Shown here: piece by piece, positions 34,601-46,349 of the stretch
Position numbering within the stretch: position 1 is the first letter of the stretch
How the letters are laid out: every line of letters starts with the position of its first letter
Source of the DNA: Neckera pumila
Lineage: Eukaryota; Streptophyta; Bryopsida; Hypnales; Neckeraceae
Direction: 5' to 3'
Assembly: GCA_963969595.1 (NCBI GenBank)
Contig: OZ018409.1
Coordinates: 44,405,282-44,469,281 of the forward strand
DNA: 64,000 nucleotides
The notes under the pieces: generated by a model
Told to the model about the DNA's origin: nothing
The model's database searches: none
The model's input: only the letters and a program-made list of their open reading frames with translations
Made by a program: the position numbers and the translations under genes

Positions 34601-35816
34601 CAAACACTCTAAATCAGCTGTCCGCCATTGAGTACGGTGAAAATGGTCTAAAATTTCAAAAAGTTCACAACAAGATAGAAAATATATGGGCCAAGCTGCA
34701 TCCATTAATGGAGGGTGAAAATGAATGTAACCTAGCTGACTACAGCCAGATTCCCACAAATGTAGAAGTGGTAGACGCTTTGCAGGAAGGGTGCCCTTGG
34801 CGCAGTGGACATTGAGAAGATTGAACATGGCCCCAACTATTCATGCCACAGCATCAAGGAAATTGTGGTTCAACAAACCTTGGGTTAGCAAGCAAGCTGA
34901 TCCTAAATTCATGTCATACACTCCTGCGAAGAACCCAGTTCGTGGTAAAGACGGCGACGGGGAGGTGATGAGGGAGATGGTAGCTACGGCTGAAACATCT
35001 ATTACAGTGAGCTTTGTCGCACCTGCTGCAGCGGAGGACTTAGAAGATGAGTTAATTGATGATGGTCTTGACCCGCAAGAAGTTGTATCTGAAGAAGCAC
35101 GTGATGCGCTTGCTGATGTACTGAATGCACAAGAAGTGCAAGTTAGCACGCGCGTTGTTACTTCCAAAGTTCTCCCGTATATGAGGGTCACACCATCTTT
35201 AAATCCACTCTTGTCTCTCAATTGAATGGAAATCCTTTTTTGTCAAAGGACTGTTTGACAAGAGTTAAACACTTGTTGTATTTCAACAACCATGATGATT
35301 ACATGACGGCGGCTGAATCATCTAGCACTTGCCTACTTGGACTTGGATCCAATTGTGGCATTTTTTTTGTGCAAAGATCCAGCACCAAAGTTGGCTCAAC
35401 ACTGAAGGCTGCCGCCAAACAAAAACGGGGTCAGAAATCCGGTGCTTCAAAACATGGGAACCCGTCCAGCATTCTTGAAGGGGCTGAGAAGTGCTCTTGG
35501 TGGCTCGGCCGTGTTCAAAAAATGAGGAGGAAAGTAGGTTTGCAGTGGGGGCTGCTTTGACATCCGATTGACTTGATGGCCGCAGTGAAGCAGCAGGAAA
35601 AAGTCTCCAAGCCTAAGCCCTCTCCAAATTATGCTGCAGTATTTTAGTGCAGTTCCCGGTTTGAATAAATTTAAATACGACCATAGTGATACAAAGTGGA
35701 TTGATGTTGAATCTATAATAACCATGGTTACTCTTGAGTTTAACCCAATTAATTTTGTCTACACTTTCAACACCAAAGACGCCAATGCTTTGAACAAATT
35801 TGTTGCAGAGCACTAG
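31609..35816 (+). pseudogene. Decayed transposase-like gene (unclassified DNA transposon)
   Basis: Strong protein signal runs through this region but is cut by stops and frameshifts. Pieces in order: 31609-32211 (helical N-terminal part, LEKDFVLSVLRHQASEDSE, then WCRKHNVNFLDHQ); a zinc-finger-like stretch with CPYC in one frame and two His in the next, so a frameshift lies at about 32320; 32288-34612 in a single frame holding RECARFF and CSKC, then LAEDETKVRGQVAYEPKW, FCGP and the striking GHSSDGDSRRRQLMLQ (near 33790); a C-terminal DSCEIFFSKIGGM (near 34525); a frameshift near 34570; acidic tail segments at 34791-35225; and NGNPFLSKDCLTRVKH at 35222-35560. Acidic residues in AEDET, SSDGD and DSCEIFFS could be a DDE-type catalytic set. 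This is inference, and I cannot place it in a named superfamily. Nine in-frame stops before 34570 are all TAG or TGA. Confidence 0.55.
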
Positions 35817-37174
35817 TGACTAGGAAATGGCAACAAACCCAAATAATGAGGGTGAATTTCTGTCCCATTCTTGCACAATGGATCCATTGCATAACATTTT
35901 GTTGTTGTTGTCAATCACCGCTATTATCTTGACCCCCTTGTTTTCATATTGAGTATTAATTTTTGGTGGCATTACTGTTCTATCAGGAATTGAACTTGGC
36001 AAATTCTGGAAATGCACAACATTCTTGGAGGTACTTCAATTTTGCATTCAATATCTTGTCTTTTCTCCATTAGTAAAGGTGAGGTCCTAGAGATACAAAG
36101 TGGATTGCCAAATTTTTGAAAGTCATTTCCTTCAGAGATTTTGGACCGTGCTCCACACGGTTGAATAGTTTAGGAAGTGAAATTCTCTTAATTATCACAC
36201 ATACAAAGGTTATAATTACTCAATCATTTCATTTAGGCTCATATTTAGGAAATGTCATTTCTTTAAACACTCATTCTCCTTTCCCTAAACTCTTTAACTG
36301 TTCTCCCTAGATATTAATTTTTCTTATTTGGGCAGTCATTAGTGGTCTTGTAAGCACTTGTTTTGTCTTGGACCTTCTCTAATGATGTGGCCAGCCGCAT
36401 GCTTTGGGCACTCAATTGTTTTCTGCCAAGCTTGTGGATGATGTGCCAAGCCGCAGTCTGTTGACACTCATTTAATTTTGGTACATACTCCAAATGATGT
36501 GGCCAGGTACATTCCCTAAACCCCCCTTATTTTTTCTGCTAAAACTTATAATTTGCTAAGTCTAATTCAACAATCCATATTTTGTATTGTGAAATGAAGG
36601 AATTCTGAGCGGCTGTATTCATCCAGGATTTTTTTTTCAGCACCTCTTCATTCAAGTGGTACAAAATTGGAGCTGTACAAGTGGAGGCAGCATACGTGGA
36701 GGAGTTATAAAAATGGGTGAAATTTCTACCCCCAATACAGTCCATTGTCATTTCCTTCTTCAATTTTTGTGTCCTGCGTGCTGGTTTTAAGTGGCCTCGT
36801 CATTCATGAAACACACTTTCAAATTCCTCCGCCTCCTCTTGCATTTGAATGTGCCAGTTTTTGTAGCATTCCCAAAATTTGTAGGAGCGCACTTCGATTT
36901 GCTGGAGCACCTCACTGTTGTTGCTTCTTTTTGTTCTCTTGTGCCGTTGTAGGATTTGAAATGTGCCCGGGCCAGCTGCATTTTCCTCGTCTTGCTTTTT
37001 TGGTGTCCTGCTTCTTCTGCGTTACATTTGAAATTGCCTTTTTGCTCATTGACTGCGCTGCTTAGTTTTGCGTTTCCTTCCAGTGGGATTTTGCTCATTG
37101 TTTGCATTTCCTAGGTTGACTTGTTTTGGGAATCTAGTAGCCGTTTCTTGTAGAATCTTTTGCTTGCGCTGCAG
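35817..37174. other. Stretch between the transposase remnant and the 174-aa ORF
   Basis: It holds no supported gene. At 36380-36515 a phrase GATGTGGCCAGCCGCATG / GATGTGCCAAGCCGCAG / GATGTGGCCAGGTACATT recurs three times. From about 36740 the + strand is T/C-rich up to the ORF, as in a leader. Confidence 0.4.
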
Positions 37175-37699
37175 ATGACTTCCTCAGCTGATGGCGTGGA
37201 CTTGGGTTGGGGCAACCGCGTAGAGTCTGTCCCCGTAGACCACATGATTCCTTCTGTGTTGCAGAGTTTTGCGAGGCAGACTGATCCTTGGAATGAGATC
37301 GGCATGGAAAGAGAAGGTCGTGCGGGGCGTTTGAAGACAATCCAACATGTGGGGCATGTGTTTCGTGAGTGGCACAGCTTGGCTGAACCCCGGGTCAAAA
37401 TCTGTGCATACCGCTTGGCAGGGTACAATTTGGCGGAGAAAAATCGGACCCAGTGCATCTTCGAGGAGGACTTTGTGGTCGACAAGTTTGATCGCAACCT
37501 AAAGGTTCTGTCGAAGTCTTGGTGTCTTCAAGAGCCTATTTCGGACCGCTTCCACCTGGCCCCAATATCTGATTTCACTGATTCTGAGTTGTGTGAGCTC
37601 GTAGAGATTCTGTCTAGTGGGTGGGCGCCTTTTGAGTACCAGATAGCCACCGAAGAAGATTGGCGCACGCTGTGCAACGTCTGGATGACTCCTACTTAG
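37175..37699 (+). CDS. Unrecognised intact ORF, 174 aa
   Basis: ATG at 37175 to TAG at 37697-37699. The predicted protein is soluble, rich in Trp, Arg and acidic residues. It starts MTSSADGVDLGWGNRVESV and contains GHVFREWHSL, YRLAGYNLAE and, near the end, EEDWRTLCNVWM. There is no signal peptide, membrane segment or motif I know. The GC-rich, biased codon use matches the neighbouring element proteins rather than the surroundings. An in-frame CAG directly precedes the ATG (CTGCAG|ATG), so the ORF could also be an exon joined to something upstream. It may be an accessory ORF of the same mobile-element block or a host orphan gene. Confidence 0.5.
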   Translation: MTSSADGVDLGWGNRVESVPVDHMIPSVLQSFARQTDPWNEIGMEREGRAGRLKTIQHVGHVFREWHSLAEPRVKICAYRLAGYNLAEKNRTQCIFEEDFVVDKFDRNLKVLSKSWCLQEPISDRFHLAPISDFTDSELCELVEILSSGWAPFEYQIATEEDWRTLCNVWMTPT

Positions 37700-38251
37700 C
37701 GTGACTGATTCATTCTGTTACTGGTCGTGGAGGGTACATTTTGCTGTATAAATTGGTATTTTATAGGCCCGTATACTTACTTAGAATTGGAAAAGGTGGG
37801 TATTTTTTGGGACCCTTCCTTTGTTATAAAAAAATGTCAAGAAAAAAAGCCAAACATAGAGATTAAAGTAGAATGACTTTCCCCTTAGGCTATGTATAGA
37901 GAACATGAGGCATGCTTGCATTTGTGGAATTTGAACATGCAATGGACGCAATCATGTACAAGGAACATGACACAGAAATAACATCACAATACTCATGAAA
38001 CAATGCAATACAATGAGTGCAAGTGCAAGTTCAAGTTCAGAATTGTAACAACAGAACATGCAAGAAACCTTTGCAGCCCTGAACATTGACAGAGGAGACC
38101 TGAAACTCGGTGAAAACAATGTGTACAATACTTGAAAGAAGTGCAAATATTAAACACCGTAAGCAAATCAGATAGTCACAGCAAGTGTTGGCCAAAAACA
38201 TAATGAAAAAATGAAATGAGTCATGCCAAACCGGAAGATCAACAAGGGTTA
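37700..38251. other. Intergenic stretch
   Basis: No gene is supported. Minus-strand frames at 37952-38146 and 38037-38291 encode hydrophobic low-complexity peptides from A/C-rich repeats and are rejected. Confidence 0.5.
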
Positions 38252-38455
38252 TCCAAAAAAATTGGGGACATAGAAAACCATACATGAACAACGAGATGAT
38301 TCTGAGTGTTTATTCCAAAAAATTGGGAACATAGAAAACCATACATGAACAACGAGACGATTCTAAGTGTTTATCCCAAAAAATTGGGAACATAGAAAAC
38401 CACGCATGAAACACCAGTCGATTAGCAAGGTCAGTCCAAAAAAATTGGGAACATT
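38252..38455 (+). repeat. 61-bp tandem repeat, about 3.3 copies
   Basis: A unit containing CCAAAAAATTGGGAACATAG then AAACCATACATGAACAACGA starts at 38252, 38313 and 38374, with a partial fourth at 38434. The first two units are nearly identical and the third diverges at its end. Confidence 0.85.
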
Positions 38456-38640
38456 ATTGTTGACATAAAAACATGGGTTGTCAACTGTAATGGCTACAAA
38501 AATGCGTTCCAAAAAATAATGAAAACATCCCCCAAAACACGGATTTCTTATAGTGTATAACTAGAAAAATGTATATATTCTATTTTTAGTATATTATTGC
38601 TCTCCACAATGTTTGGTTTATTTGCATACTAGAGTTTTTT

Positions 38641-39164
38641 GGTATTGGAGGTGACACAAACAACTAAGAAGTGTATTAGCACACTAAAATGCACTTCCAA
38701 AAACCATAAATCGAAATGAAGAGCTATCAAATTCATTACACAATTCAACTTGCAATTGTTGAAATGAATTCTTTTTTTAATAATTACAATTTGCATATAA
38801 TTTCCAAATCAACAATTGAATGTTTAAATTTTCAATGGTGAAAATCATGAAAACACTTTACTCTTTCCATTGGAACCATTTCAAAGCAAATGGACAAGTA
38901 AAATTTTTTAGATTTCAACTCAAGTGAAATTGGCAAGCTTTGCCAATTGGGATATCCAATAAAATTTGTAAACTTTTAGTCTTCTACAATGGTACATACA
39001 TGCCTTTGAGGACCTCTCAAAAATCACATATGTACCCTTTTTAGTGAAAAAGAAAAGTTTTCTACAATTAAGTTTCAAAACTGCCCATAATTTTTTTTAA
39101 ATGGTCAAAAAAATTTTACTGCCCACACTAAAACGAGCCTGAAAGTTTCATTTATGGTCACCCA
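38641..39164 (-). repeat. Dispersed repeat, copy 2 (inverse of 18095-18638)
   Basis: It runs from TTGGAGGTGACA to TGGTCACCCA and matches the 18-kb copy on the opposite strand, with blocks such as TCTTTCCATTGG and CTCAAGTGAAATTG conserved. It is non-coding. Confidence 0.7.
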
Positions 39165-40990
39165 AGCACTTTAAGGTTATTGTGTTGTTACAAAGTTACG
39201 GAATTCCACTATAGAAGTATGGAATAGAACTTGCAACTCATACTCCAAGCCAATCATGAAATTCCAAAATTGCACAATGTCCTACCAAAAGTTCTTGCAC
39301 ATGCAATTTGGACCATTTTGTTTCTTTGCACAATGTAGAATATAGATTTTGACAAAGTAATTGTATCATCATGCTCAAATGTATAGAACTAATCATAATA
39401 TGAAGGGCAAATAGAAAAAGCTAATTACAATAAGGAAATATCTTTTTTCCAAATTTAGGGCATTGTCACGGCAATATTGAAATTCTATAAATGAAATTGT
39501 AAAACCTTTTGGAGATGCTTATCAAAGAAAAAGCATGTATATGGATGTTTCTTATCTATCTCCGCAATCAAATTTAAAAAACTCACCAGTGTTTTTTAAT
39601 GAATTATCTTGTATAACCATAAAAATTAAATAAATAAATTCACCAAAATTAGAGTTTTGGATTTTTGAAACTAAAATTTAATATGCTTGTTTGGGATTGC
39701 ATAAGGTATGAATGCCAATTGTGCAAAACAAAAAATGTCATCTATACTCTACATTATGCCAACAAACGGAATGGTCCAATTTGCATGAGCAAGAACTTTT
39801 GGTAGGGCATTGTATTGTGGAATTTGGTTGTAAAATTAAGTTTGAATGTTGGCTATGATGAAAGCTCTACAACTGAATTCTCCCAGGCGGCATTTCAACC
39901 ATTTTTGTGCTGGTGGTAGCACCTCAAAGATTTTTATTTTTATTTTTATTTTTATTTTTCTACAAATGGAATGAAATTCACCTTGGAGATTTAATCCTGA
40001 GACGTTGGACTGGTCACCCTGGAAATCATCCTTTTTGATATTGTGTGGAAAAAACCAAGACCTTTCATTGGAGGTCAAACTATTGTGCAAAACCTCCCTT
40101 TTTTCTTAGAAAATTTCAAGGATGTACATTTGTACTTCTATCTTACATAGACATAGAAGGATTCTTTATCATCCATCAGACACTTATTGTTGACAACAAC
40201 ATTACAGGGTCAAAGTGTTTTCTCATTGCAATGAAGGTATTCCTTTTTTTTGTTTTTTGCATTGGCAATGATGTCCTTTGTTAAAAGAAAATTGAAAAAG
40301 AAAGGTGTGCAAGCCAAGCAAATATTTTGTAAAAACAATCAATAAGTGAACTAGTACAACCTTGGTGTAGAGTAGAAGCACCAGAAATTGCCAATTTTTT
40401 AGCCCCTACTAGGTAGGTGGGTGGGTGGGGATGATTTTTTTTGGTAAGAATGTTAGCCTCCTAGAAAAACAACCTAAGTTATTTCATAATTTCATGATTG
40501 AAACATCATATTTAACTAGGATTACATTGCTCTCTATGCTATTACTGATGTCCATTGAAAATTGAAAATTTCCAACTCAAAAAACCTTCGTAGCAAAAAT
40601 TTGACGCATGCCCTCACTTGGTGATACAAATTTGGAAACCTGGAAAAAGTGGTCCTCTAAACAAGTTGCCTCTCTACAAAGAACAAATATATATAGGGAA
40701 CAACAAACTCAAGCAAAATATGAAGTAAAAGCAAAAATGATCATGAAGGTGAGGTGATTACATGTGCCAATGGGTAAAGCAACTTCCATTGAAAGGGATC
40801 ATTATTGAAAGTTCAACTTTGCTTTTCCAACAAAGCTTTACGTTATGTGCAATAGTTTCTTTACAATTCTAAGTAAAAGCATTCAAAATGTAATTATTGC
40901 AAAATTCGTAATAAGATTACTTCAATTTCCATCTCAATACACCATCTTGATAAATTTCCTTTTACAACGTTACTCACATTTCTATTTATT
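39165..40990. other. AT-rich intergenic stretch
   Basis: No gene was found. A TTTTTA microsatellite of about five units lies at 39931-39959. The phrase CACTCATTGGAGGTCAAA, with variants near 40065, 49225 and 58820, marks another dispersed but degenerate repeat. Confidence 0.5.
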
Positions 40991-41173
40991 CACTACAAGA
41001 GAAAGGGGTGTTTTTAGTGAGTTTTTAAGTATAGTCTTGGATATGAGATTATAAAATTTTACGTAGTTTTAGTAAATTTTTAATGAAAATCTCATTAAAG
41101 GTCATTATTTTATAATCTTATAAATAAGACTATACTTAAAAATTCATCTAAAATATCCCTTTTACTTGTAGTG
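40991..41173. mobile_element. CACTA-type miniature foldback element
   Basis: It begins CACTACAAGAGAAAGGGG and ends CCCTTTTACTTGTAGTG. The inner arms (TTTTTAAGTATAGTCTT / AAGACTATACTTAAAAA) make almost the whole 183 bp a hairpin. The terminal CACTACAAGA is the hallmark end of CACTA (En/Spm) transposons. The flanks show a 3-bp direct duplication, ATT on both sides, which is the size that superfamily makes. Confidence 0.88.
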
Positions 41174-41963
41174 ATTGGATGGATTAATGTTTGTTTCATT
41201 CTATTTTAATTAATTAATAATCCCTAAAGTCTCCAATGTCTCCTTAAAGGACAACTAAATGTTTTAGTTAGGTTTCTATGATCTCAATTTTTGGCATGAT
41301 TTTCTAATTTTTTTTAAGATGGAAAAAAAACTAGCTTTTTTGGAGTGTAACTTTTATATTTAATTTCATACCCCAAAGCAAAAGTTATGCAATATAAATC
41401 TAAAGATAAGTAAGTTCTAGTAGCCAAAAAAATATAAAAAATACAAAAATTTAAAATAATGTTTTTTAAATTTAATTTTTATAGATCATATTCTTTTCTA
41501 TATATGGAATGATTGATTCATTTCATTAATATTGCAATCACTCCTAGGAGTATAGTCAGAGCCTGATGCAAGTTCCTCATAGCATGATCCTTGTAGTAAA
41601 AATCTAAAGCAATTTCTCAGGAGACCAAAACTATACAACATTGAGCTTTGCAAAATATATTTTTATTACATATAATTATTTTTTATTATAATATTGCAAT
41701 TGTAGATGATGTAGATGAAGGAATATACAAATTATATATAGCAATAGTCATAGTTGTACCTTGTATGGCTATTGTCCAATGGCATCATGATTGCATATCT
41801 ATGTTGTGGTTTCATTTCATTGTTTGATGTTTGGCTTCATGATTCCATTGACTTTATTTCATTATTATAGTCATTTGGCTTCATGACTTTATAGCCATTT
41901 TGTGTCTAAGTGACTCTTTACACCTCGAGTACCCTATATTTGTCAATACAAAATTTTATATCA

Positions 41964-42511
41964 TTAACCCCTAAAAACCCAAGGGGTTTGGACAAAATAC
42001 AAACGTGTTATAAAATATAAGTTCTAAAACTTTTTTGAAGTTTTCATCAAAGAAGATAATGTGAAGCATGAAAAGTAGAAAGCATCCATACGGTCAAAAT
42101 TGTAAAATTATTCTTAGATTTTTTTTAAATGAATTTTGAAGATATAACTTCAAAAATTCACCAAAATTACAATTTCTATTTTTAGCATTTGAATTTTTTT
42201 TTGATTGGTCGAAATTGTCGTTTCTATTGATTTGTGAAAAAATGCATGAGATCCAGTAATGAAAATACCAATACTTTCCCCAAATAGTAAATTTTTCAAC
42301 ATTAGGCAAATCTAGACACATTGTGCTATTTCTCTTATAGTTTTTGTTTGACCGTAGTGATATGAGTTTTGAGTATAAATATTGATAGACAACCCAATCT
42401 TTTGCAAAGAAAAAAAAAAAAAAAATTTTTTTTTTTTTTTTTTTGTTCCGAAAATTTAATCCGAAGTTGGGTAGCGACCATAAAATGGTCACTTGAGCGC
42501 TTAGGGGTTAA
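41964..42511 (+). mobile_element. TTAA-bounded element, copy E (548 bp)
   Basis: Begins TTAACCCCTAAAAACCC and ends GCGCTTAGGGGTTAA. The ends resemble family 1 but the interior differs. An A17/T-run palindrome lies at 42411-42444. It is non-coding. Confidence 0.65.
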
Positions 42512-42599
42512 AATGGCTAAATGACCTAAAGATTGTCACTCAAATTTATAAATTTTTTGAAGTTGAAAGCATAGCCTGGTTGGTGCTTAGATAACTAAT

Positions 42600-44017
42600 C
42601 ATGTCGCTATATTCACCTTAAAGCAAGAAGTACTCTAATTGCCAATTGTTTGTCCTTTAGTTTTATTTTTTTCAAAAAATATTGAAAAAGGAGTATGATA
42701 AGGGACTTCAAAGTTTATTTTAGAGTAGAGAATCCATAATTGCCCATTAATAAAAAAATCGTTAGAGCTTTTGACTCATTGATCAAAATGGATTGATTCA
42801 AAGCTTTTTATAAATACATAATTCTAAAAAACTAATTTCAAATTTTGTTTATGGAAAAATACATTTTTTCTAATTTGCTTGGACTGTCCATTTAATCATT
42901 CATGAAAGAAAAGTAACATATTAGGCCATAACATTTGATTCACATTTCCAAATGTCATAAAATTTAGTGCACGTGAAAGATATTCCTTGTCCACAATTTC
43001 TATTAATCCCTAAAAGCCCATTGTCCCTTCGGGGGACAAATGCGTTTTTGGGCAAGTACCTACGGGCTGGAATTTTGCTGTGATTCTTTGAAAATTTTTG
43101 AAAAGGTGAAGAATTAAGAGAGGTATGTGGCGGAAAAAAGAATTTGAAATCGGACCTTCGAGTGAGAAGTTATGCCATTTCTTGGAATGCGTAGGAGGGA
43201 GGGCAACAAATTTGCAAAATTTTGAATTTTTTTTTATAAATATTTTTTTTCTCATAGATTATATTTTTGTCTATCTGGAAAGCTTTGATTCATTTCAATT
43301 GGATTTGTTATGAGGAAGTTATGGACATTCTTGTTTTTCGGGCAGTTAAAGCATCTTCTTGAAAAAGATAACTTGTAGGATTCATTTCGGAATGCAATTT
43401 TTGTAATTTTTCAATTTTTTTTTTGTAATGGTTTAGTTTACTTGCTAGAACAATCTCACCATTGGAATTAGTGCATTTTAATTCCATCAAAAATATATGA
43501 ATATTTTAGATTTTCCTTCTATCTCGTACCTACTTCTACTTAACAATTTTTTAAAGAATGATGATTAAGTTTTTTTGAATTTTTTTTTTTTCCTAGACTC
43601 TCAACTCAGTTCTACACTATAAAGATTTAAAGCTCAAAATGCTATAGTGCAAAAATTTTAAGTTAAAGATGTTTAAAGTCACCAAATCTGGTCCCGCAAT
43701 GTGCTGAAAATCTTGTTTTTTCCACTTTAAACGCAGATATCTTGCAATCTGTGCGGTCAAAAATTCTGAAATTTTTTCCACACATTCTCATACTAGTTAG
43801 GTGTAAGATCCTATGGTTAGATGTGCAAAAAAACTTTTTAAATTTTTTTTCACTCTTTGCTAAAAAAATGGCAGTTTTGGGTGTTTTTTGGCAGAAAAAA
43901 GGCCTTAGGCCTTTAGGGGTTAAAATTTGGGCCAAAAATATAGAAATTTCCAGTTGCACGTACCTATTCAAAATTGCTATGTAGCTAAAAAATGCATGCT
44001 GGTCCTTTAGAGGTTAA
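42600..44017 (+). mobile_element. TTAA-family-1 copy B2, interrupted by copy F
   Basis: Sequence on both sides of 43003-43923 lines up with the right half of copy B (9621-10551): TTTAGAGTAGAGAATCCATAA and GACTCATTGAT to the left, GCACGTACCT and AATGCATGCTGGTCC to the right. The right terminus is GGTCCTTTAGAGGTTAA at 44001-44017. The left end is degenerate and not precisely placed. Confidence 0.65.
43003..43923 (-). mobile_element. TTAA-family-1 element, copy F, nested in B2
   Basis: Begins TTAATCCCTAAAAGCCC and ends GGCCTTTAGGGGTTAA, in the reverse orientation to copies C and G. The internal palindrome TGTCCCTTCGGGGGACA is present at about 43013-43029. It is inserted at a TTAA of copy B2 (ATTAAAATTT in B), and TTAA is now found on both sides. 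Confidence 0.8.
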
Positions 44018-45911
44018 TCTTTATTTCAATATAGGTTAAACTTATATTGTTATTTTTGCATCGACTCAAATGACACCTTTGATACATTCTTAACTAATGA
44101 TATGTGCAATTTGATTGTGGTTATTGACTATGTGTCTATAAACAGGGTAGGAAAAATAAGGCGTTCTATATAAATGATTATATTAATGTAAAGCAATTTT
44201 GCCCAAGCGCTCATGACAAAATCTCATTTGCCTCATATTGGTGTGGCATAAAAATGGAGTGATTTATCCTATGAAGACTTGAGTGAATTACACTACTACA
44301 CTAATGATGATAAATAGTGTTACCTACACTAATTGCTTTTAAAATGTTATAATTTATTATTCTTCATGAGTATTTTTTACCAAGAGTATAGGTATTGATA
44401 TGTTGCAAAGTTGCGGTTTTCAATGGATGTCGTTGGTAAATTTTTTTATCAAGAGTAATAATTTATGGCATTTTGAAAACAAGTAGTGTGGGTAACACAA
44501 AATACCATCATTAGTGTAGCTTGCATTAATTTCAAGTGGCTTGAGCTTTTGTCATGCATCAATACCTTAAGACAGGTTGTTTGTTTGTTTGTTTTATTTG
44601 TTACGGTGAAATCTCCTAGACTATGCGTCCCTCGATTATATATGTGGTATTGTCGGAAAGCTCTCGGCAAAGAGGGGTGCATAGGCTTGATTTTATGACG
44701 TTTGGACCCACAATGTGAAAGTTATTGAATTTTGAAGTTTTAAACATGAATAAAAAAATAAAAAAATAACTTTTCCTTTTGTTTTGGCTATGGCAACTAT
44801 ATAGGGTACACTAGTTTGAATGAAATTATATGTGGTAAGCATTACTTAAATTGTATTTGTAATACAATTTTCTAAGTTCTTTGTGTATATTGGATCAAGA
44901 TTTGTATATAAATTGTATAGTAGGAATATATGAATTTTGAAAACAAGGTCATCATCTACTTTCACCTCCTTCCATTTTGTATTGTTTACAAATTTGGTTA
45001 TGTGGGAATACTAGGATATATTGCTCCACCCTCCAATCACTTGTTTGGTAATAAAAAAAATGTTCTCATAGAATAGGCTCAATAAAGCTGCATTAATTTG
45101 TTCTATTAGTGTATGTTATGATACTTACATATGGCGATAATTTTTTACAAGGAAAGAAATTTCTACCCATTTTGTGTGTACAAGTGTTGTTCATGTAGAA
45201 GAATCATTACAAGTATTAATGGCAAAAATAGTCCTTCCTTGTAATAAGTTAGAACCGGATAATTCATTTTGATGTAATTCATTTTGTAACATACACCAAT
45301 ACATAGGACAAATCAATTTAGTCATAAGTAGAATACATGATCGAGTATTAGAAAACCTCAAATGGATTGACTAAGGTGAAAACACCCCTAAAAACATCCA
45401 TGTACCCATTCATGACAAGTAGACCCTCCATTGAAAGTGTCCTACAAAGTGCTATAAAACTATTCCTTTACTTAATTACTATTCATTGACTGTTGATTAT
45501 CCTAATTTCAATTTTATGACCAAGCTATGAGATGGCCTTTCAAAGGCCTAGAGAGCTTCCACTTTAAAATTTTATAATAATTACATGTCTTATTCCTGAT
45601 ACGGAGTATACAATAGAACTATTCTGATACACGTTCTGATACAGTACTGATCAGTACAGCATAATCTACAGTGGAGACTGTAGACAGACTACAAAATCAA
45701 AACTCTTACTATCTAGCACTTCGAATCCATCTGACGTTTACCGCAAATGCATTGAATCATCAAGCGTCTTTGGGAGAAAGTAAACCAGTTCGCTTGAGGC
45801 ATTACTGCAACTTTTCCATGGAACTTGCATTTTAATCACAGCCATACTTTGAATGCCTTAGTCCATGATGCCAATTGAAAGAGAAATCTCCTTCAACCAA
45901 CTTCTGTTGCA
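44018..45911. other. AT-rich intergenic stretch
   Basis: No gene is supported. Small palindromes around TACTGATCAGTA lie at about 45645. Confidence 0.5.
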
Positions 45912-46114
45912 ATGTCTTCGTCTCCGAGTTGGCCTTCAGGAAAACCAATTCTTCGTTTGGGTTCTGCGAACACTTGGAAGGTAATGCACTCCCAAATTTG
46001 CATTTATGTGCACTTCATTTTAGAACTCCTTTCCAATTATGAGATTTTATCAGTGTTTCTTGCTAACGATGCTCAATTCTTTTGCAGCCTGCAAGCAAGG
46101 ATTTTCAACCTTGA
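45912..46114 (+). CDS. Possible very short spliced ORF or non-coding transcript
   Basis: An ATG opens a GC-richer frame (MSSSPSWPSGKPILRLGSAN...), which meets a good donor (AAG|GTAATG at 45981). About 100 bases on is a pyrimidine-rich acceptor (TTTTGCAG at 46080-46087). Splicing them gives only about 31 residues before TGA 46112. I do not recognise the peptide. The region to about 46990 is less AT-rich than its surroundings and could be a decayed gene or a long non-coding RNA. Confidence 0.18.
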
Positions 46115-46349
46115 TGCAAACGCTTGATCAAATGCCGACCAAACTCTGGGATTGTTTTACGAAATACTGCTTTCTGGTACTCAGGAGCAGGAATGGTGAA
46201 AGAGAAGGGAAGCGGAAGAAGAAGATGAACCTTAGAAACAACAACCACAGTCAAACTTTTACCAATTGCAGTGGTCTTAATCTTATGGCAATCACTGCAT
46301 TGCAGTGCTCCTATACTGCAAGGACCCCTACTCTTGCTTCCGGTGCTTG

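Noticed and set aside
31609..35560. piggyBac transposase as the source of the TTAA elements
   Set aside because: The motifs here do not look like the piggyBac catalytic domain, and the region is not flanked by the TTAA family ends. No link is supported.
39836..40090. Minus-strand frame with IKIKIK run
   Set aside because: The run comes from the TTTTTA microsatellite and the frame has no other protein character.
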